A stretch of DNA of 64,000 nt from Anisakis pegreffii. Its lineage: Eukaryota > Nematoda > Chromadorea > Rhabditida > Anisakidae. The notes beneath the pieces are model-generated. The model made no database searches, was not told the DNA's origin, and was given only the letters and a program-made list of their open reading frames with translations. A program made the position numbers and the translations under genes. This document shows positions 38,053 to 51,674 of this stretch, piece by piece. How positions within the stretch are numbered: position 1 is the first letter of the stretch; each line of letters starts with the position of its first letter. The stretch covers positions 62,001 through 126,000 of the forward strand of contig JAPYMA010003003.1 of NCBI GenBank assembly GCA_035041965.1. Direction: 5' to 3'.

Positions 38053-38929
38053 CCTCAGAACGACGACGACCACTTCACAAAAAAACCTTTAATTATGAAT
38101 TTTTATTATCTTCTCAGATTTCAACTTATTGGATTATTGAACAACTCCATAATCATCCATCCATCCTTACTTACACTCATGATACATTCTAATCTATTGA
38201 AATTTGCATAATTTAGAAAGTTCACAACTCAGTTTCATTACTGAAGTTGATTAGAATTCCGTTACATTAATCTATTGTCTCAAGCGAAAAAATGCTCAAA
38301 AACAACCAAAAACTCGTCATGATCTACTGGTCACTGATAGCTCCATTGAACACGTAAATGCGATCATTTAGTTCTTTTAAGAACTGATAGTATATAATCA
38401 TTTTTGTGGAAATTTCAAAATGTACAACATAATTTGAAGGTTTTAGTGTTTTATGAGACTGGGCAGATTTTGTGATGGAATGAATAGAATTTGAAGATTT
38501 AATGCCAATATCAAACAACGCAAAAAGCAACAATAAAAATATAATCACAGATAAATTTTGATATAATCAAACGAAAACACACACAAACGAACAAAAATGC
38601 ATGAAGAACCATTGAAGAATTAAGCAACAAGATGATAGGAAAAGTGTTTTAGTGCTAAAATGAACAAATGAGTGATCAGAATAAAAACAATAAGTTAAAA
38701 AAATGTCGAACAAAATCAGCAACATTCCGATTGGTTATAAAATGAATTCCTTGCGACGAAAAAATTATGCAAGAGAAATTTTAATTTTAAAAAGTGAATG
38801 ATTGATTCTCTTTTAAGTGAATGAGAGATGCTCGTGGATTTGATAAAGACTAAGACGACGACGACATTAACCCGTACAATATAACAATACTGATGAATTT
38901 CATTTGAGGTTCACACTTCCATTTCACTA

Positions 38930-41159
38930 TTAAAGTTCAGTTCTTGACAATGTTGGTTTCTTCAATTTTTTATGTTTTTCAAATTTTTTCTGTTCCATTT
39001 TCTTCATTCTCGCTTCATCTATTTTCTTGACAGCCTCTCGTTCGATATCCTCTTTTATTTGCTTCTTATCGTACGGATTCACGAAGTTCTCATCTCTGCA
39101 AGTTCATTCATTCATTCATAATTTTCCAATGCAACAATAATTTTCACTGGATTTCATCAAATCAGAATCGTTCACACAGATGAGTAAAGCGATAAAATTC
39201 AATTGAAAACAAACAATCGCCGTCATTGCTACGCACATTCCGCATTCAAACTATCACTGCGTAGTGCAAATTTCACCAACTCTGAATATTTTATGGAGCA
39301 AAATTGATCTGAGTTACATTCAAAATCTCGCAGTCTTTTCAGGATTATGAAAGGTGAACTGAATGAAACCAATGCACATTGATCATTGACTTAACGCTCG
39401 GTATATTATACCTCGGAATGAAATTGAGTTGTTGTCCACATAAATTCAGCAATTTCATTGAATTCTCATCATATAAATCAGTCTCTTCACTGAACTGATA
39501 AGACCACTGTACAACTGTTTTGAACTTATAATCTGTTGAATATCTGAAAATTTTGCTCTCCTGAATTCACCACATTTTGCATCAGTATTTAGAAAAACTG
39601 GACTAAGACACTGAAAAATCGTCAAATCGGGAAACTTGTTATTCGAACATGATATCCATAAGCCATCTTATGGACATACTGTCATCGTTATTATCGTCAA
39701 GATAGTAATTCTTCATCGCATTATCATCGTTCCCATTTCCATGAGTTCATTCCAGCCTATTCCGATATCACCTAGCCGCACTCTAATTCAGCGGTTTCAT
39801 AATCAACAGAAATGTAGTCTACCTTTTATTGACGATGGACGGGAATCTCAAGGCAAATTCACACAAAAACGCCATGTTTTCAACCACAATAGCAACAGCT
39901 TCTTTCAGTTGGGTATTGTCAAATGGGAATTTATCTTTTGCATGATAATTCTTCAGCTCAATCAACTCTTTCGCTTCGTTCATTACCTGCAAATCAATTA
40001 ACTTTCACCACCGTTATTCGATGTTATCCTATAGCATTCTGTAAGCCGTTTGAATCAAATTCATCATTGTTTAGCTACAAATTCATCATTGTTTAGCTAC
40101 TAAACATTCGAACACGTATACCGCATGAAAGATATGCCTGATATCGAGAGGATGCGCTAGATGAAGGAAATTCGATAGTTCAATCTCGTAGCTAAAGATG
40201 CCGAAAATGCCAATTGATCACAGATCCTCTCGTGATCGATCTGTTAGTCAGTTGCATGATATAACGTTCGAATCACTCGTTTAAGCACTTTTCATTCATA
40301 ATCTCTGTTATCTGTGATAATTTTCAAGCGCTAATCGAAGTTCCGACAAAAGTCAACTCAACCTTATATTATAATCTCACTGCCATTGTACGATAATATA
40401 TTTAAATTGTTATTCTCCTTTGCCTATTTTAAAATCCTTTCCTCTTCCCCAACAATAGTTGGGGTAGTATATTCGCCAGATAGTATTAGATTGTATTATA
40501 CTACATTATATATATTGACATGCGAATAAAATATTATTATTATTAACCTTGAACATGCCACTTATAAGATCCGAAACAAGAGTATTACGCTTTTTGGTAT
40601 TATCAATGGATAAAACCGATTTAATTGCATTCAGTTGTTCTCTTCGTTTCACTTTGAACGCATTCTTGTCTGAAATTCACAAGATTTCACATTAATAAAG
40701 TAGTTATTGCAAATTATAATAAATTATATTAATCTTAATTATATATTAAAATGTTAAGTGTTAAATAATATATATTAAAATGTATAATGTTAAATAATGT
40801 TAAATAATAATATATTAATGTTAAATAATATACATATTAAAATGTTAAATAATCTTCATTATATCAAAATGATCTCATCAAAGTCATTCACTTAAGAGCG
40901 AAAATTGTTTAAGAATGAAAATTTCCACTCGATAAGAAACTCTGTGGAACTTACAAAATTTCACATGGTTTTCGACATCGTCGATGTGTTCATTCTTAGC
41001 GGATCCATTCGAGACTGAACCGGTAGGTACAGCGTGATGATGGTGTTTATCAGAAGGCACGTCTAATTTACTTGAACTATTATTCACAAGAATTGTAACA
41101 ATGATGACGCTTATTAACACGTATATTTGACTAATACATAATAAATGTGGTCCATTCAT
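38930..41159 (-). CDS. CCDC134: CCDC134-like ER-lumenal/secreted protein
   Basis: Five exons, every junction in phase: 40955-41159, 40548-40669, 39823-39986, 39412-39543, 38930-39095 (stop 38930-38932); 262 residues versus 229 in human CCDC134. An N-terminal signal peptide (ISQIYVLISVIIVTILVNNS) is followed by a His-rich linker. Family blocks follow in order: FKVKRREQLNAIKSVL, LISGMFKVMNEA, VVENMAFLCEFALRFPSIV, VVQWSYQF, DENFVNPYDKKQ. A lysine-rich coiled coil leads to the C-terminal tetrapeptide RTEL, which resembles the QSEL retention signal of the human protein. Human CCDC134 is an ER protein needed with HSP90B1 for client folding and bone collagen homeostasis. The first ATG is taken as the start because the signal peptide follows directly. 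Confidence 0.93.
40057..40100. repeat. Perfect 22-bp tandem duplication
   Basis: AAATTCATCATTGTTTAGCT followed by AC, twice without mismatch, inside an intron of the CCDC134-like gene (39987-40547). Confidence 0.9.
40710..40880. repeat. AT-rich tandem repeat (AAATGTTAAATAAT-type)
   Basis: Diverged units of ATATTAAAATGTTAAATAAT in intron 1 of the CCDC134-like gene. Confidence 0.8.
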
Positions 41160-41199
41160 GCCGAATGATTCACCTGAAACATTTTATCATTAACAAGCC

Positions 41200-42840
41200 A
41201 ATAACTCGATGGATTCAAAAATTCAGTGAGAATGTCTACTTTTTTCTTGTTGTTCAATGCTGAACAAATATTATGAGGAAGTTGACATTGAGTAATAATA
41301 TCCACTCCTGACGGTTTCATTCAACGTATTTCCATCCGCTCTACTCGAAAAAAAGTATACAATGGATTTTTTCAATATCTAATCGAACACTTCATGATAA
41401 CGATTGAACACGTCATGATAATGATTCATAGAAATGACGTTCGTTGTTATGGTGAATGTACGTTTCGAGGTTGTAAGGAGCTTCATTCAAAATAAGGTCT
41501 ATAAATACCGACGTCAACGTGCTGTAATATTTAAGGTGTAAATATAAATGCTGAGCTGTTTAATACGAGTTCATGATGGTGCTTAAGCAGTTCAGGTTGG
41601 AACTGTTTTCGGAGTGGTTTAATTATTCAATTGTGAAAATGATAATTTTGCAAAATGTAAATAAATAAAAAATGTAAATAAAAAATTTTGCAATTATTCA
41701 ACGAGTTATTTAATCATTCAATTTAATTCACTTATTCGATTTGATAGAAATGAATGAATGAGTTATAAAACGATTGTGATGTGAACTGGGAAAATGATTG
41801 ATAACTGGAAGATTCTGAACATAATATACAACAAAGTGGATTAGCGGTACATCAAGACGACTCCAGTTATAGTTCACAATCAACTGAGATTCAAGCGGAT
41901 CTGGGCAGTGGTCAGGTTCAATTCGATTAAGGAAAAATCTAAAAAAAAAACAACTGAACGCTTTGTGGCGCATCCGACACACTGTGGCATGTCCGACTAT
42001 TTTTGCTGAGGGCATAAAACTTGTTGTAGGTTTGGATAGCTTGTGAATAATGAACGTGGAAAGCTTGATGACTGGATACAACTCATCTTATGATGAATCG
42101 AAGAATAATTTATTCAAATTCAATGTATTCTTCATCATATGCAATATGCAAATTATCAACCGCTTATGTTTCATTAACAATTCGCAAAATATATTGTGTT
42201 GAACTGATTGTTGTAATAGGTTGTTGTCGTTTAAATTGATCACGTTTCTATTGAATTCCATCAACTCATTTAATGATTATAATAATGGGATCAACTGAGA
42301 GTAGCCAAGTCGATTCGAATCACGCTAATAACAGTGAATCGAGTGAATCTAAAGGTGGTATTCAGAAACGATATTGTCACTGTTGTTGCAGTGTGAGTGC
42401 TAGTGAATATTTCATTCATTCAATATATTTGCTAATTGTCAGAGGAATTATCGAGTGAAATTTATGTCTGCACCTTTGTATGGTCCAGGCGTTGAGGCCT
42501 TAAGCTCAACAACCTTTCGGAACGCTGTAAAGTACCGCTTTTCACACCAGAAACCATTTTAGCTTATCCGCCCAGCTGTTTTCTTAACGAAGGATACGGT
42601 ATTGTTGCAATTCCAAGTCTGATCACTTCCAAAAACTGAGTCATGAGGGAATTGCATTCTTTTCATGCGCGCGATTGTGCTAACATAATAATGATGGATG
42701 CATATTGTGTTCACATTGCGAATCGCTTTTAAGGCTGATTAATGTGTGATGAGGCAGAATTCGGTATTTGAATGCGACGTGACTTGCTTGTATTGGATTG
42801 AACATGCGATATACTACTAATGCATTCAGTGCATTTGCAG
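41200..42840. other. Divergent intergenic region between the CCDC134-like gene (-) and the M16 peptidase (+)
   Basis: No gene supported. Short frames on both strands look like chance. Both promoters should lie here. TTTGCAG at 42834-42840 sits 12 bases before the peptidase ATG and could be a spliced-leader trans-splice acceptor. Confidence 0.45.
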
Positions 42841-42852
42841 ACAAGGAGGACA

Positions 42853-43724
42853 ATGTCGTTACTGAGAACAGCTCAACGTTTGTGGTCTTGTGGTGCTCAG
42901 TTAAAGGTGAACGGTGAGATACCGTTGATTGTCTACCATTCAACTAGATCCAAATTGAGGGTGGTTGTGGCCGATGTGCCTGGACCAATGGTCAAATGCG
43001 TTATCTCATTTGGTTCGTTAGTTTTTCATTAATTTCAAGCAAATTTTTGTGTTTTCCTTTGCTTAAGTTCTCAAATTCATTCAGCCAATTTCACTGGAAT
43101 TTGTTCCTCTGCAATCATTTGCTTATGATGAAGCCTACTTATCGCATCGTTAAACTGACGAGGCATACGGTTACGATCAGTAACGATTACGATAAATACG
43201 ATAAGTTATTATTACGGTACGATAAGTTATTATTACGGTAGAGTACGGTAATTAACGATTAATTACAGTTACGATTAACGATGGATTATGATTAAATGAT
43301 TAATATTGTAGTTATTAATTATTATAATGATAATTATAATATTTCAGCGACCGAAACGAACACAGACGATGGATTACCACACACACTCGAGCATTTGGTG
43401 TTTATGGGTAGTGAGAAGTATCCGTACAAAGGAGTGCTGGATATAATAGCGAATCGTTGCCTTGCATCGGGCACTAATGCATGGACCGACCAAGATCATA
43501 CTGCCTATACGTTGAGTACCGTAGGCAGCACGGGCTTCTTGAAAGTACTACCCGTCTACATGGATCATGTTCTACGGCCAACCTTAACGGTTCGCTTTCC
43601 GGATTATAATAATAATAATAATAATATAATAACAATAATAATAACGATAATAACAGTGATAATAATAATAACAACAACAACAACGATAATAATAATAATG
43701 ACAATAATAATAGTAATAATAATG

Positions 43725-43757
<33 letters not shown>

Positions 43758-43865
43758 GTAATAATGATTATAATAATGATAATAATAAGTAATAAATACT
43801 AAATAATAATGATAGATAATAATAATAATAATAATGATAATAACAGTAATAATAATGATAATATA

Positions 43866-43901
<36 letters not shown>

Positions 43902-46900
43902 GAAATAAAGTGATGACACCAAGGTGAAACTCACTTCATCATATACAATGATTCCAGAGAAACAAATAAGTGAAATTGACTGAATTCGAGAATTTAAGGG
44001 AAGGAAAAAGAAAAATTTCTGCCTTTTGAGATATTTATGTTCTTTGTTTGAATATTTGCTTAAAGAATATCCCTTAAAGAATGAACAATATATAACCGAA
44101 GTGCACCACATCAATGGTAATGGTGAAGATGCGGGTGTTGTGTACAGTGAGATGCAAGATCATGAGTCTGACATGCAGGAGATCGTATCGAGACATCGCA
44201 AGGAACTCTTCTATCCAGAAGGTTATTCATTTGGAATTATTGTTCTGTTTTTTTTCAGTTTTGAAAATTATCATTCAAATTTGATTTGTTTATTGGTCAT
44301 CGGTGTGAATTTCTATCGTATATTCACTTAGTTGTTATATTTATGAATTTGACTGTTTTCATTTACGCATCAAGAGAATGATTGCAGGATGTTCGTATCG
44401 TGTTGAAACCGGTGGTCGTCTACCGAATCTGCGTAGCTCTTGTTGTAATGATAAAGTCCGCGAGTTTCACTCAAAATTCTATCACTTAAGCAATATGATG
44501 ATCGTTGTTTGTGGAATAATTGATCACCAAAAACTACTCGATACAGTCTCTGGTGTTGGTCAGTTCATTCATTTATTATAGATCTTTTATTTTGCTCACT
44601 TTTATCCATTCTATTCAGTTCCATCATTTCATTCAGCAAAAGTTATGATATGATAAACCATGAGGTGTGCTGTTTTGAGTAATGATAGAAGAGCTGTTCC
44701 AAAGGCATTGTTTCACAATTGAATTAAGTTATATGATATTAGCTGAATATGGATTATTCTTTTTATTCAGATTGTGTTCTTGAACAGCACTCAACAGCAA
44801 CTGTGGATAAGCATGAACCAGTGCCATTTTACGTTTTCCAATCTTAAGCGAATGCTGAATTTTCAGAGGAAAATTTACTGGATAGGATACCGAAATCTTT
44901 TGAGAGACCATTTCAAGACGAAATACCGAAAATAGATGAATGTCGTGAGGCATCTATTGAATGTCCATCAGATGATGAGCAACGTGGAATTGTCTCTATT
45001 TCTTGGATGGGGCCAACTGCTTCGGTAGTATTATTATTTTTAAACTTATCAATATTTTTATTACTGCAACTTCGGTTATTATTGTAATTGTTATCGTTGT
45101 ATTCAATTTCATTTGAAACTTGTTTATTTTACCAATGATTATTTCAAAATGTCAATGTATATATTCTAATTGCAATAGGATCTGTATACGACGAAAGCAC
45201 TGGAAGTGTTATTCGATTATATGGAAAATACGGCAGTCGCACCGTTGCAAAAAGACTTCATTCAAATGGAAGATCCATTCGCAAGTTCGGTGTATTTTTC
45301 GTTATCCGAACAGAGTACATCCGAAATCGTTATATCATTCGCTGGTGTTCCGATTGAAAAACTAGAAGATATTAAGAAAAGGTTTGTGAAGTTATCGATT
45401 TGTCAACGTGTGGAAAATTTGAATCTTAATTTCACATTTGCAATTAGTTGTGCTAGAATAGAATATCAAAAGTTGTTTGGACAATTCGTATCGCATATTG
45501 GAAAGCCGCAGTCTTTTCGATGAGATGTCGGTCGTGTTGATTTGTGACGAAAGTGTTGATGAAAAATAATGAACTTCGGTTCGATGTGAAATTGTTTATT
45601 TCATTTTATGTGAATGTTCATCTCATTCATCTCAAAATTTCGTTATTCATTTACGTTGTTGCTTCTCGATTTTTTGCTGCTCCGTTATTTGTTTCAAATT
45701 GATAAGACGTTCAGATTATTCGATAAGACAATTGTGGAACATTTGGATGCCGAGAAGTTCGATATGGAACGACTCGGTTTCATTATTGAACAGTCAATTT
45801 TGAAGTCGTATTTGAAGGTGGGTAGTGTTTGCAGTCGTTCAGTGCTTAATTGTTTCAGTTGAGTGGTGATCGAAACCACTGATCTTGCCGTTTGTGAAGT
45901 GCTGTTATGATAGTTGCATAAATTTAAGATGGAAACATCTGGTCATGACAAAGTGTTCGATTTGATGATTGGACATCAGCTGTACGGTAGTGATGAAGAG
46001 CAATTAGCTGAACGAATTGATGAAGTTGGTATGTTGCGGAGGTTTGTTCGGTTCATTTGTTAATTCTTCTGTTTGTTGTTCATTCATTCATCGTTGTGAA
46101 ACACTGAAAACTTCGTTGTTTTCGAAAGTATTTACGAATTTCTTGTCTGATAGTGAATTCGAATGAATATTGATAATTTGTAATATATTCGATAGATTAA
46201 ATAATACGGGAATATTACTGAATTTTTCATTGCAATATGAAGAAAAGAATCAATGAAAAATATGAATTTAAGACTCAAAAATGAATCGTCATCGTACTGG
46301 AGTGATCTTGTCCGAGCGTATCTGAACGATCGTTGCGTTTGCGTTGTTGGTAAACCATCGAAAGAGAAAGTCGAAGAATACACTGCGATTGTAATCCTTT
46401 TTTTGGTTTTCATATTTTAGCAGCTGCATGAATGACTGTCACTGATTTTGAACATTATTAAACATAAATGAAATTACTGTTGAACAGAATTTGTATGTTG
46501 AGAAATTCTTTTTGGAGTGAAATTATGAAAGTTTCACCGATTTTAGGAGGAAGAAAGATTGGCAAAACAACGAAATGATTTGGGTGAAGAGGGTCTATCG
46601 AAATGTGAAGAAATCCTACAAGAGGCTATCGATAAGAATACGGTATAATATTTTTTTTCAGAATTTTCAGTTCAGTTGTTCAGTTCATGAAATGGAAGTT
46701 CAGTTTCATATTACGTATTTGCCAGTAGTTCTTATTTAAAAATTAACTGATTGAGTTTAGAAAGATTGATGGATTTTTTAAAGTTTTTGATATTGATGAA
46801 GGGAGGTGAATAAGATTGAGGATGAATAAATTCAGGCGTTGAAACCGTCAGCAGAGGTGTTGGATGAGCTGATCGTTGATGAACTGGAGAAGTTCAACAC

Positions 46901-49900
46901 ATTCGACATATCGACGAAATGTAATCAGAAACGACCGTTCAGCGATATTCCTCTCATTCAAAAACTTCCCTTCACGGCTTATATTCATCGTTCACCCACT
47001 AAATTCGTCGAGGTTGAACTTGTTTCATATTACAACAATACATTCATTCATTCATCGTTTTATGCGAATTGCTCTAATTGTTGAAAGATCCTTAAGTTCG
47101 GTCGTAATTATTTGTGGAATTTGATGGAATATTCACAAACTGAATTGTTATAGAATCAGAAAATTGCGTTCATTCAATAGGGCATTTTTATTCAACGGTA
47201 TTTCTTTGTGAGCGATATTTTTATGTATAATTGGGTGGTAAATATTCAGAGTAACGTAAAATTGATTTAGCTTTCATTGATTTGGGATACGGACAAGATA
47301 GCTGAATCGAAGCGGATGTGGCTAATGTTATGGTTTGAGCTGATGTTTGAAAGTCCAGCACGAGTCGGTGATAAGGTCTGCAATAGATTCGTTTCATTCC
47401 AATGGCTTGTTGAATGCATTGATTCATACTGTCAACTTCTAGTTGGAATACTCACGTCTTTGTATAATGACAGAATAGTTCAACTAATGTAATTATATGG
47501 ATTAATTAACGCGTTGTTTCAATTGGCTATCGAAATGATGGAATCGCATGGCAGCAGCGCACATAAACCTTCAACAATGCAAACATCTCAGATATTCAAA
47601 ATCCAGAAGTATTAATCACTTGATATTGCAGGTTCTATCCTATGAAGAAGTATCAAAATTGTTCACCAAAGATCTCATCAAACAATCCATTCAAATCGGT
47701 GTTTCATGTTACTATAATCGATTTGTTACGCTTAAAATGAAGGTCGGTATGATTTCATTGCAAACTTAAATAAATTCAAGTAAAGTAATCATGCAAAGGA
47801 TCGACCCAACGTCAAGTTCTCTGAGAGGAGTTGAACTTGGAATTGCGATAGAATATGATTGAATACATGTTCAAGGTGTCATCGGACAAGTATCTGATGT
47901 TAGAGAAATGGGCGAAAATCTTTATGGATGGCCTGATGTTTGATAGTAGTCGAATAGCTGTGTCAGCCACTAAACTGGCCGCCAATGCCGTTGAAGTGAA
48001 ACGTGACGGGTCGAGTGTTTGTGCGACTTTGCTGGCGTCAACCCTTTACAAATCAAGTATGAACGACATTTCATTCCTTAAGTATTTCATTTTGTATCCA
48101 ATTTTATTCATTCAGATTTCAATCGTTTTTCGAACATTTCTGATTGTTTAATTGTGTTCACTTTAGAGAGTAATGCGCATATTTATGGCACCATTCAACT
48201 GGAGAAATTCCATGAAGAAATAGCGAAGAAGGCGATAAGCGATCCCGATTGGGTGAGTTCTTTTTCGTTCTTTCAATCGACTGGCTGTTTATGGGAACGT
48301 GAGTTTATTTTATAATTGCGACTTCCTTGAAATGTACGATTGTGAATGGTGGAAAATGGATTGTCAAAACGAATATGTTGAAGTGTAAAATTGAATTTAG
48401 GTAGTGAAACAGCTGGAAGAATTACGCACACTGATGCTATCGGTACCAGTGAATATGCATTTGGTTTGTAATGACTCGTTGATTGATAGAACTGCGATTG
48501 ATTGCGAGCAGTGGTCATTCTTAAATGGAAAGTGTGGTGATCATCGAAAGGAATTGTTCATCGTTAGTTTTATTCGTAGATTCGTTTGTTTGGTGTTAAC
48601 TTTGGGATGGTTTATTAGGATCATTCATATTGTTGATTCGATATTGTTTCAGTGGCTGAATGTTATCTTTTTATTTCGTTCATATTACATCTGGAATCTG
48701 AGGAAGAGAATATGTGAATAAATTTTGTATTTGAAAGGGCGATGCCGATGAAGCACTCGATAAGAAAGGATTTGGTCAGCAGAAAGTTGTCACAGTTGGC
48801 GCCACTGAATCAGCGTTCTTATATCAGGTTTGTTGGAATTTTGAAATTTTTTTATTTTGAAAAATCTGCTGAACTGTTTACTTGTTAAGTGTTGTATTTA
48901 TTGTGTGAGGCGATAACGTTGACATTCGATGTGTTCGTTGACGGCAGAATTTTGAAATTGTCTCAGAATCACCATTATCAAATGATATGCGGTGTTTTTT
49001 TCGGTTAGCGAATCAGAAATGCTTTCGAATGGCTCATGCTCAAATGAATTTAATATGTAATTCAAGATCGATTCTCAACAAGAGTCAGTGATATCGTTGC
49101 AATTGTAGAGTTGCTATTTCGATCAAGATTGGAGGGGTGCGAATGTAATGGCAACAATGTTGCTGTCGCAATATCTGTCGCAGTGTGAAGGTCCACTGTG
49201 GCGTACGATTCGAGGCGAAGGTTTAGCTTATGGTGCCAATATCTATGTGGAACCGGACAAGAAGCTGTTGACGTTGTCGTTGTATCGATGCTCACAAATC
49301 ACTCAAGCTTACGACCAAACCAAAAAGATTATTGTTCGTTTTTTTAAAATCACTTTTAGTCTTTTCACTTCATCGATTTCGTGCAATCGCAGATCGCTGT
49401 TTAATGTGTTTGATTTTTAGTTGAAGTCGTAAACGAAAACGACTGAAATCAATTCCAAGTGAATTGTGTCTCTTATGAAAGATTCAGCGAAAAAAAAACT
49501 TGTTTTCCGTGCTGATTTCTTGTTCAAAGATCTGGCATTTTAATATCCTCTTTGAATTGAAGGAGGTATTTTCAGCTGGATGTATTGACTGATAAGGAGC
49601 TGGATATAAGTGAATTTGAAGCAGCCAAACGAAGTTTAGTTTGTGACCTAATGGAATCTCTAGAGACAGTGAAACGAGCTGCTGATCAAACTCTACTCGC
49701 ACAATTCAGACAAATCCCGGCAGATTACACTAGGTTTGTGTTTGAAGATTGATTCAAAAGTGTGAATAGCATGAGAATGCAATGAAATGGAATAATGAAT
49801 GCGTTTGCTAATTATTAGCTTTTGTAAATTAGCTGTGTTGTAATTCAAATTCAGTCAGAATCAATTGAATTGTTGTTCTATAGTGAGTGATAGAATATTT

Positions 49901-50156
49901 TTAGTTTAAATTCGTGACAAATAGCGATAAGTGGATTTGTTTCAGAGAGCTATGTGAACAAATCTGGAGTGCATCCGTGGAAGAGGTGCTCGAGAAAGGA
50001 TCAGCACCTTTGCGTAATCTGTTTGATGATGCGAAATGCACACGTTCAATCTGCGTGCATCCGTCAAAAATTGACGATGTCAAAGGGCATTTCCCAAATA
50101 TTCAATGCGTTCCCATTGAACAACTTGCTATCGAACCTTCACTGAAGCAGTTTTAA
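42853..50156 (+). CDS. M16 family metallopeptidase (nematode C05D11.1-like, pitrilysin/insulinase fold)
   Basis: Twenty exons with fully consistent phases: 42853-43012, 43348-43589, 44080-44221, 44388-44552, 44867-45024, 45179-45381, 45715-45817, 45929-46041, 46273-46390, 46547-46642, 46836-47012, 47271-47375, 47632-47742, 47852-48056, 48167-48252, 48401-48562, 48738-48827, 49109-49333, 49576-49733, 49946-50156. The sum is 3030 bases, 1009 residues. The inverted zinc motif HxxEH is HTLEH (exon 2), in GLPHTLEHLVFMGSEKYPYKG. VVYSEMQDHESDM (exon 3) and the GLAYGANIYVEPDKK block of the C-terminal half (exon 18) follow in the expected order. These enzymes form a clamshell that degrades peptides. 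The nematode group and its yeast YOL098C relative are thought cytosolic, but the physiological substrate is unknown. Exon 16's donor (48563, GTTAGT) is chosen by phase. Confidence 0.95.
43198..43242. repeat. 21-bp tandem duplication in M16 intron 1
   Basis: ATAAGTTATTATTACGGTAC repeated twice, followed by a diverged ACGGTA. Confidence 0.85.
43606..43912. repeat. AAT/ATA trinucleotide microsatellite in M16 intron 2
   Basis: About 300 bases of AAT units with interspersed AAC and GAT units, starting 17 bases after the exon 2 donor. Its long open frames on both strands (poly-Asn/Ile, poly-Tyr) are artefacts of the repeat. Confidence 0.95.
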
Positions 50157-50159
50157 TTT

Positions 50160-51670
50160 TGTGGTACATATAGCAGTTGTTTGAATGACGTTGTTTTGAT
50201 TCATGTGAATTGCCGTTACTTTCATTGTTAACTCAAATTGACAGCATTCAGAATGCAGTGTAGTCTTTTTTTCAGATTATGATTGGATACTGCGTTCTGC
50301 GTTCAGTAGTTTACATTCTAAAAATTCATTTGATTATTGATAAGTGAAAATCTTTTATCAAAAATAAGTGGAATTATCAAAAACAAGCCAGCTCATTCAG
50401 CTGAACAAGATTCGTTAGCAGTTTTAATTTGGATGGTTTATTTCGCTGGTGAGATTCTCGAAAGTAATGAATAATATCAAGTGGTTTGTATTCAAAATCC
50501 AAAGATTTGCGGAGTGTTTGCGTTGATTATTGTATTGTTACTTGTTATAACTTTTGGTTCATTAACCGAGTCTTCTTGATCACGTGAAGAAATTTCTCTC
50601 CGGCTATTCAAATTTCATCAAGAGATCTTAAAAAAAAAACTCGAAAAATGCAGAGACTCGTCTCTCGAAATGCAATCAGCCGTAGCCACTCAGTATTGTC
50701 ACCTCAAGCTTTTTTATGAGTTCTGCAATTTCTTCATATTGTTATTGCCTTTTCCATCGTTTTGTTGACCAATTATCGATAGTTTATTGACCTTTTGCTA
50801 ATGATCGTTACGTAAATGAATGTATTATTTTAAAATCGCACTGTGCGATGAACGACCGAGATTCGATGGCTAAAAACCACTTGAAATTGGTTGATTCCGT
50901 AACAAAATTGTGCTATTCGGTGATACGAAGGCATTGAAATCATCGAAAGGCTGATGATTGATACAAAGAAATTTGATTTAGTTTCAGCCATCCATAAAAT
51001 TGGAACATAAACTGATCTTATTGTTAGTTAAAGTGTTCATTATTGTGTGGTGGTAGTTTTTTGTTCCTTTAATGAGTTCTTGTGCAAAATAAAAATTTGG
51101 AAGTTTATTCATTTCGAATGACTCAACCGAAATTTTATGTGTTGAATATTACCGTCATTTTGAATCCTCACAATCAGATGACTCCTCAGTCGTTGTGTTC
51201 ATTTTCAGTTCGTTGTCGTTGTCATTGTAACTAGGTGCAATTTGATGTTCTTGGGTCATAGGCCTTCTTTATGATGGACTAATTTATTGGTTTTATTGTA
51301 TGGTTGCTGTTGTTCTTGTTCTTGTTATTCCTATAAGATTATATCAGAATCGTTATAATAAAGATCTTTTGTTAATTTATTGAATTTTTCTTCACAAAAT
51401 CATTTTTTAGCGATTCCACGAACCACCAAGTCTTTTTGCAGTGAGGAAAAAGCAAATCAAAACGAATTATCAATCCCAACAATTTTTGAGAAAAAAAACA
51501 GCATTAACTGTTTTCTCCATATAAGCTTACAATTAATATTTTCCTGAACGGTCAGTCATTCATTTTTTTAAAATGACAATAAGTTTGATTGTACTTCCAA
51601 GATGAGTAATTTCAAGTACTGTATGGCTATAAAGCACTGAATGTGGCCATCACCTGCTATAATATGACAG
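50160..51670 (+). other. 3' flank of the M16 gene, otherwise no gene
   Basis: AATAAA at 51088-51093 and another AATAAA-like signal near 51356 are possible poly(A) signals, both far from the stop. No coding signal recognised. Confidence 0.4.
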
Positions 51671-51674
51671 AAAT

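Noticed and set aside
37932..38192. Plus-strand acidic frame (DIDDSIENGDDSD...) that resembles a transposase N-terminus
   Set aside because: Its middle is the antisense of ZFAND1 exon 1 (37995-38052), which is supported by homology and phase. No transposase domain follows.
43584..44114. Long minus-strand frame of 176 codons rich in Tyr
   Set aside because: Mostly the translation of the AAT microsatellite in M16 intron 2, overlapping real plus-strand exon 3.
47515..47631. Open stretch (FQLAIEMMESHG) before M16 exon 13
   Set aside because: Exons 12 and 13 join in phase without it and the protein aligns with the family across the junction. Treated as intron.
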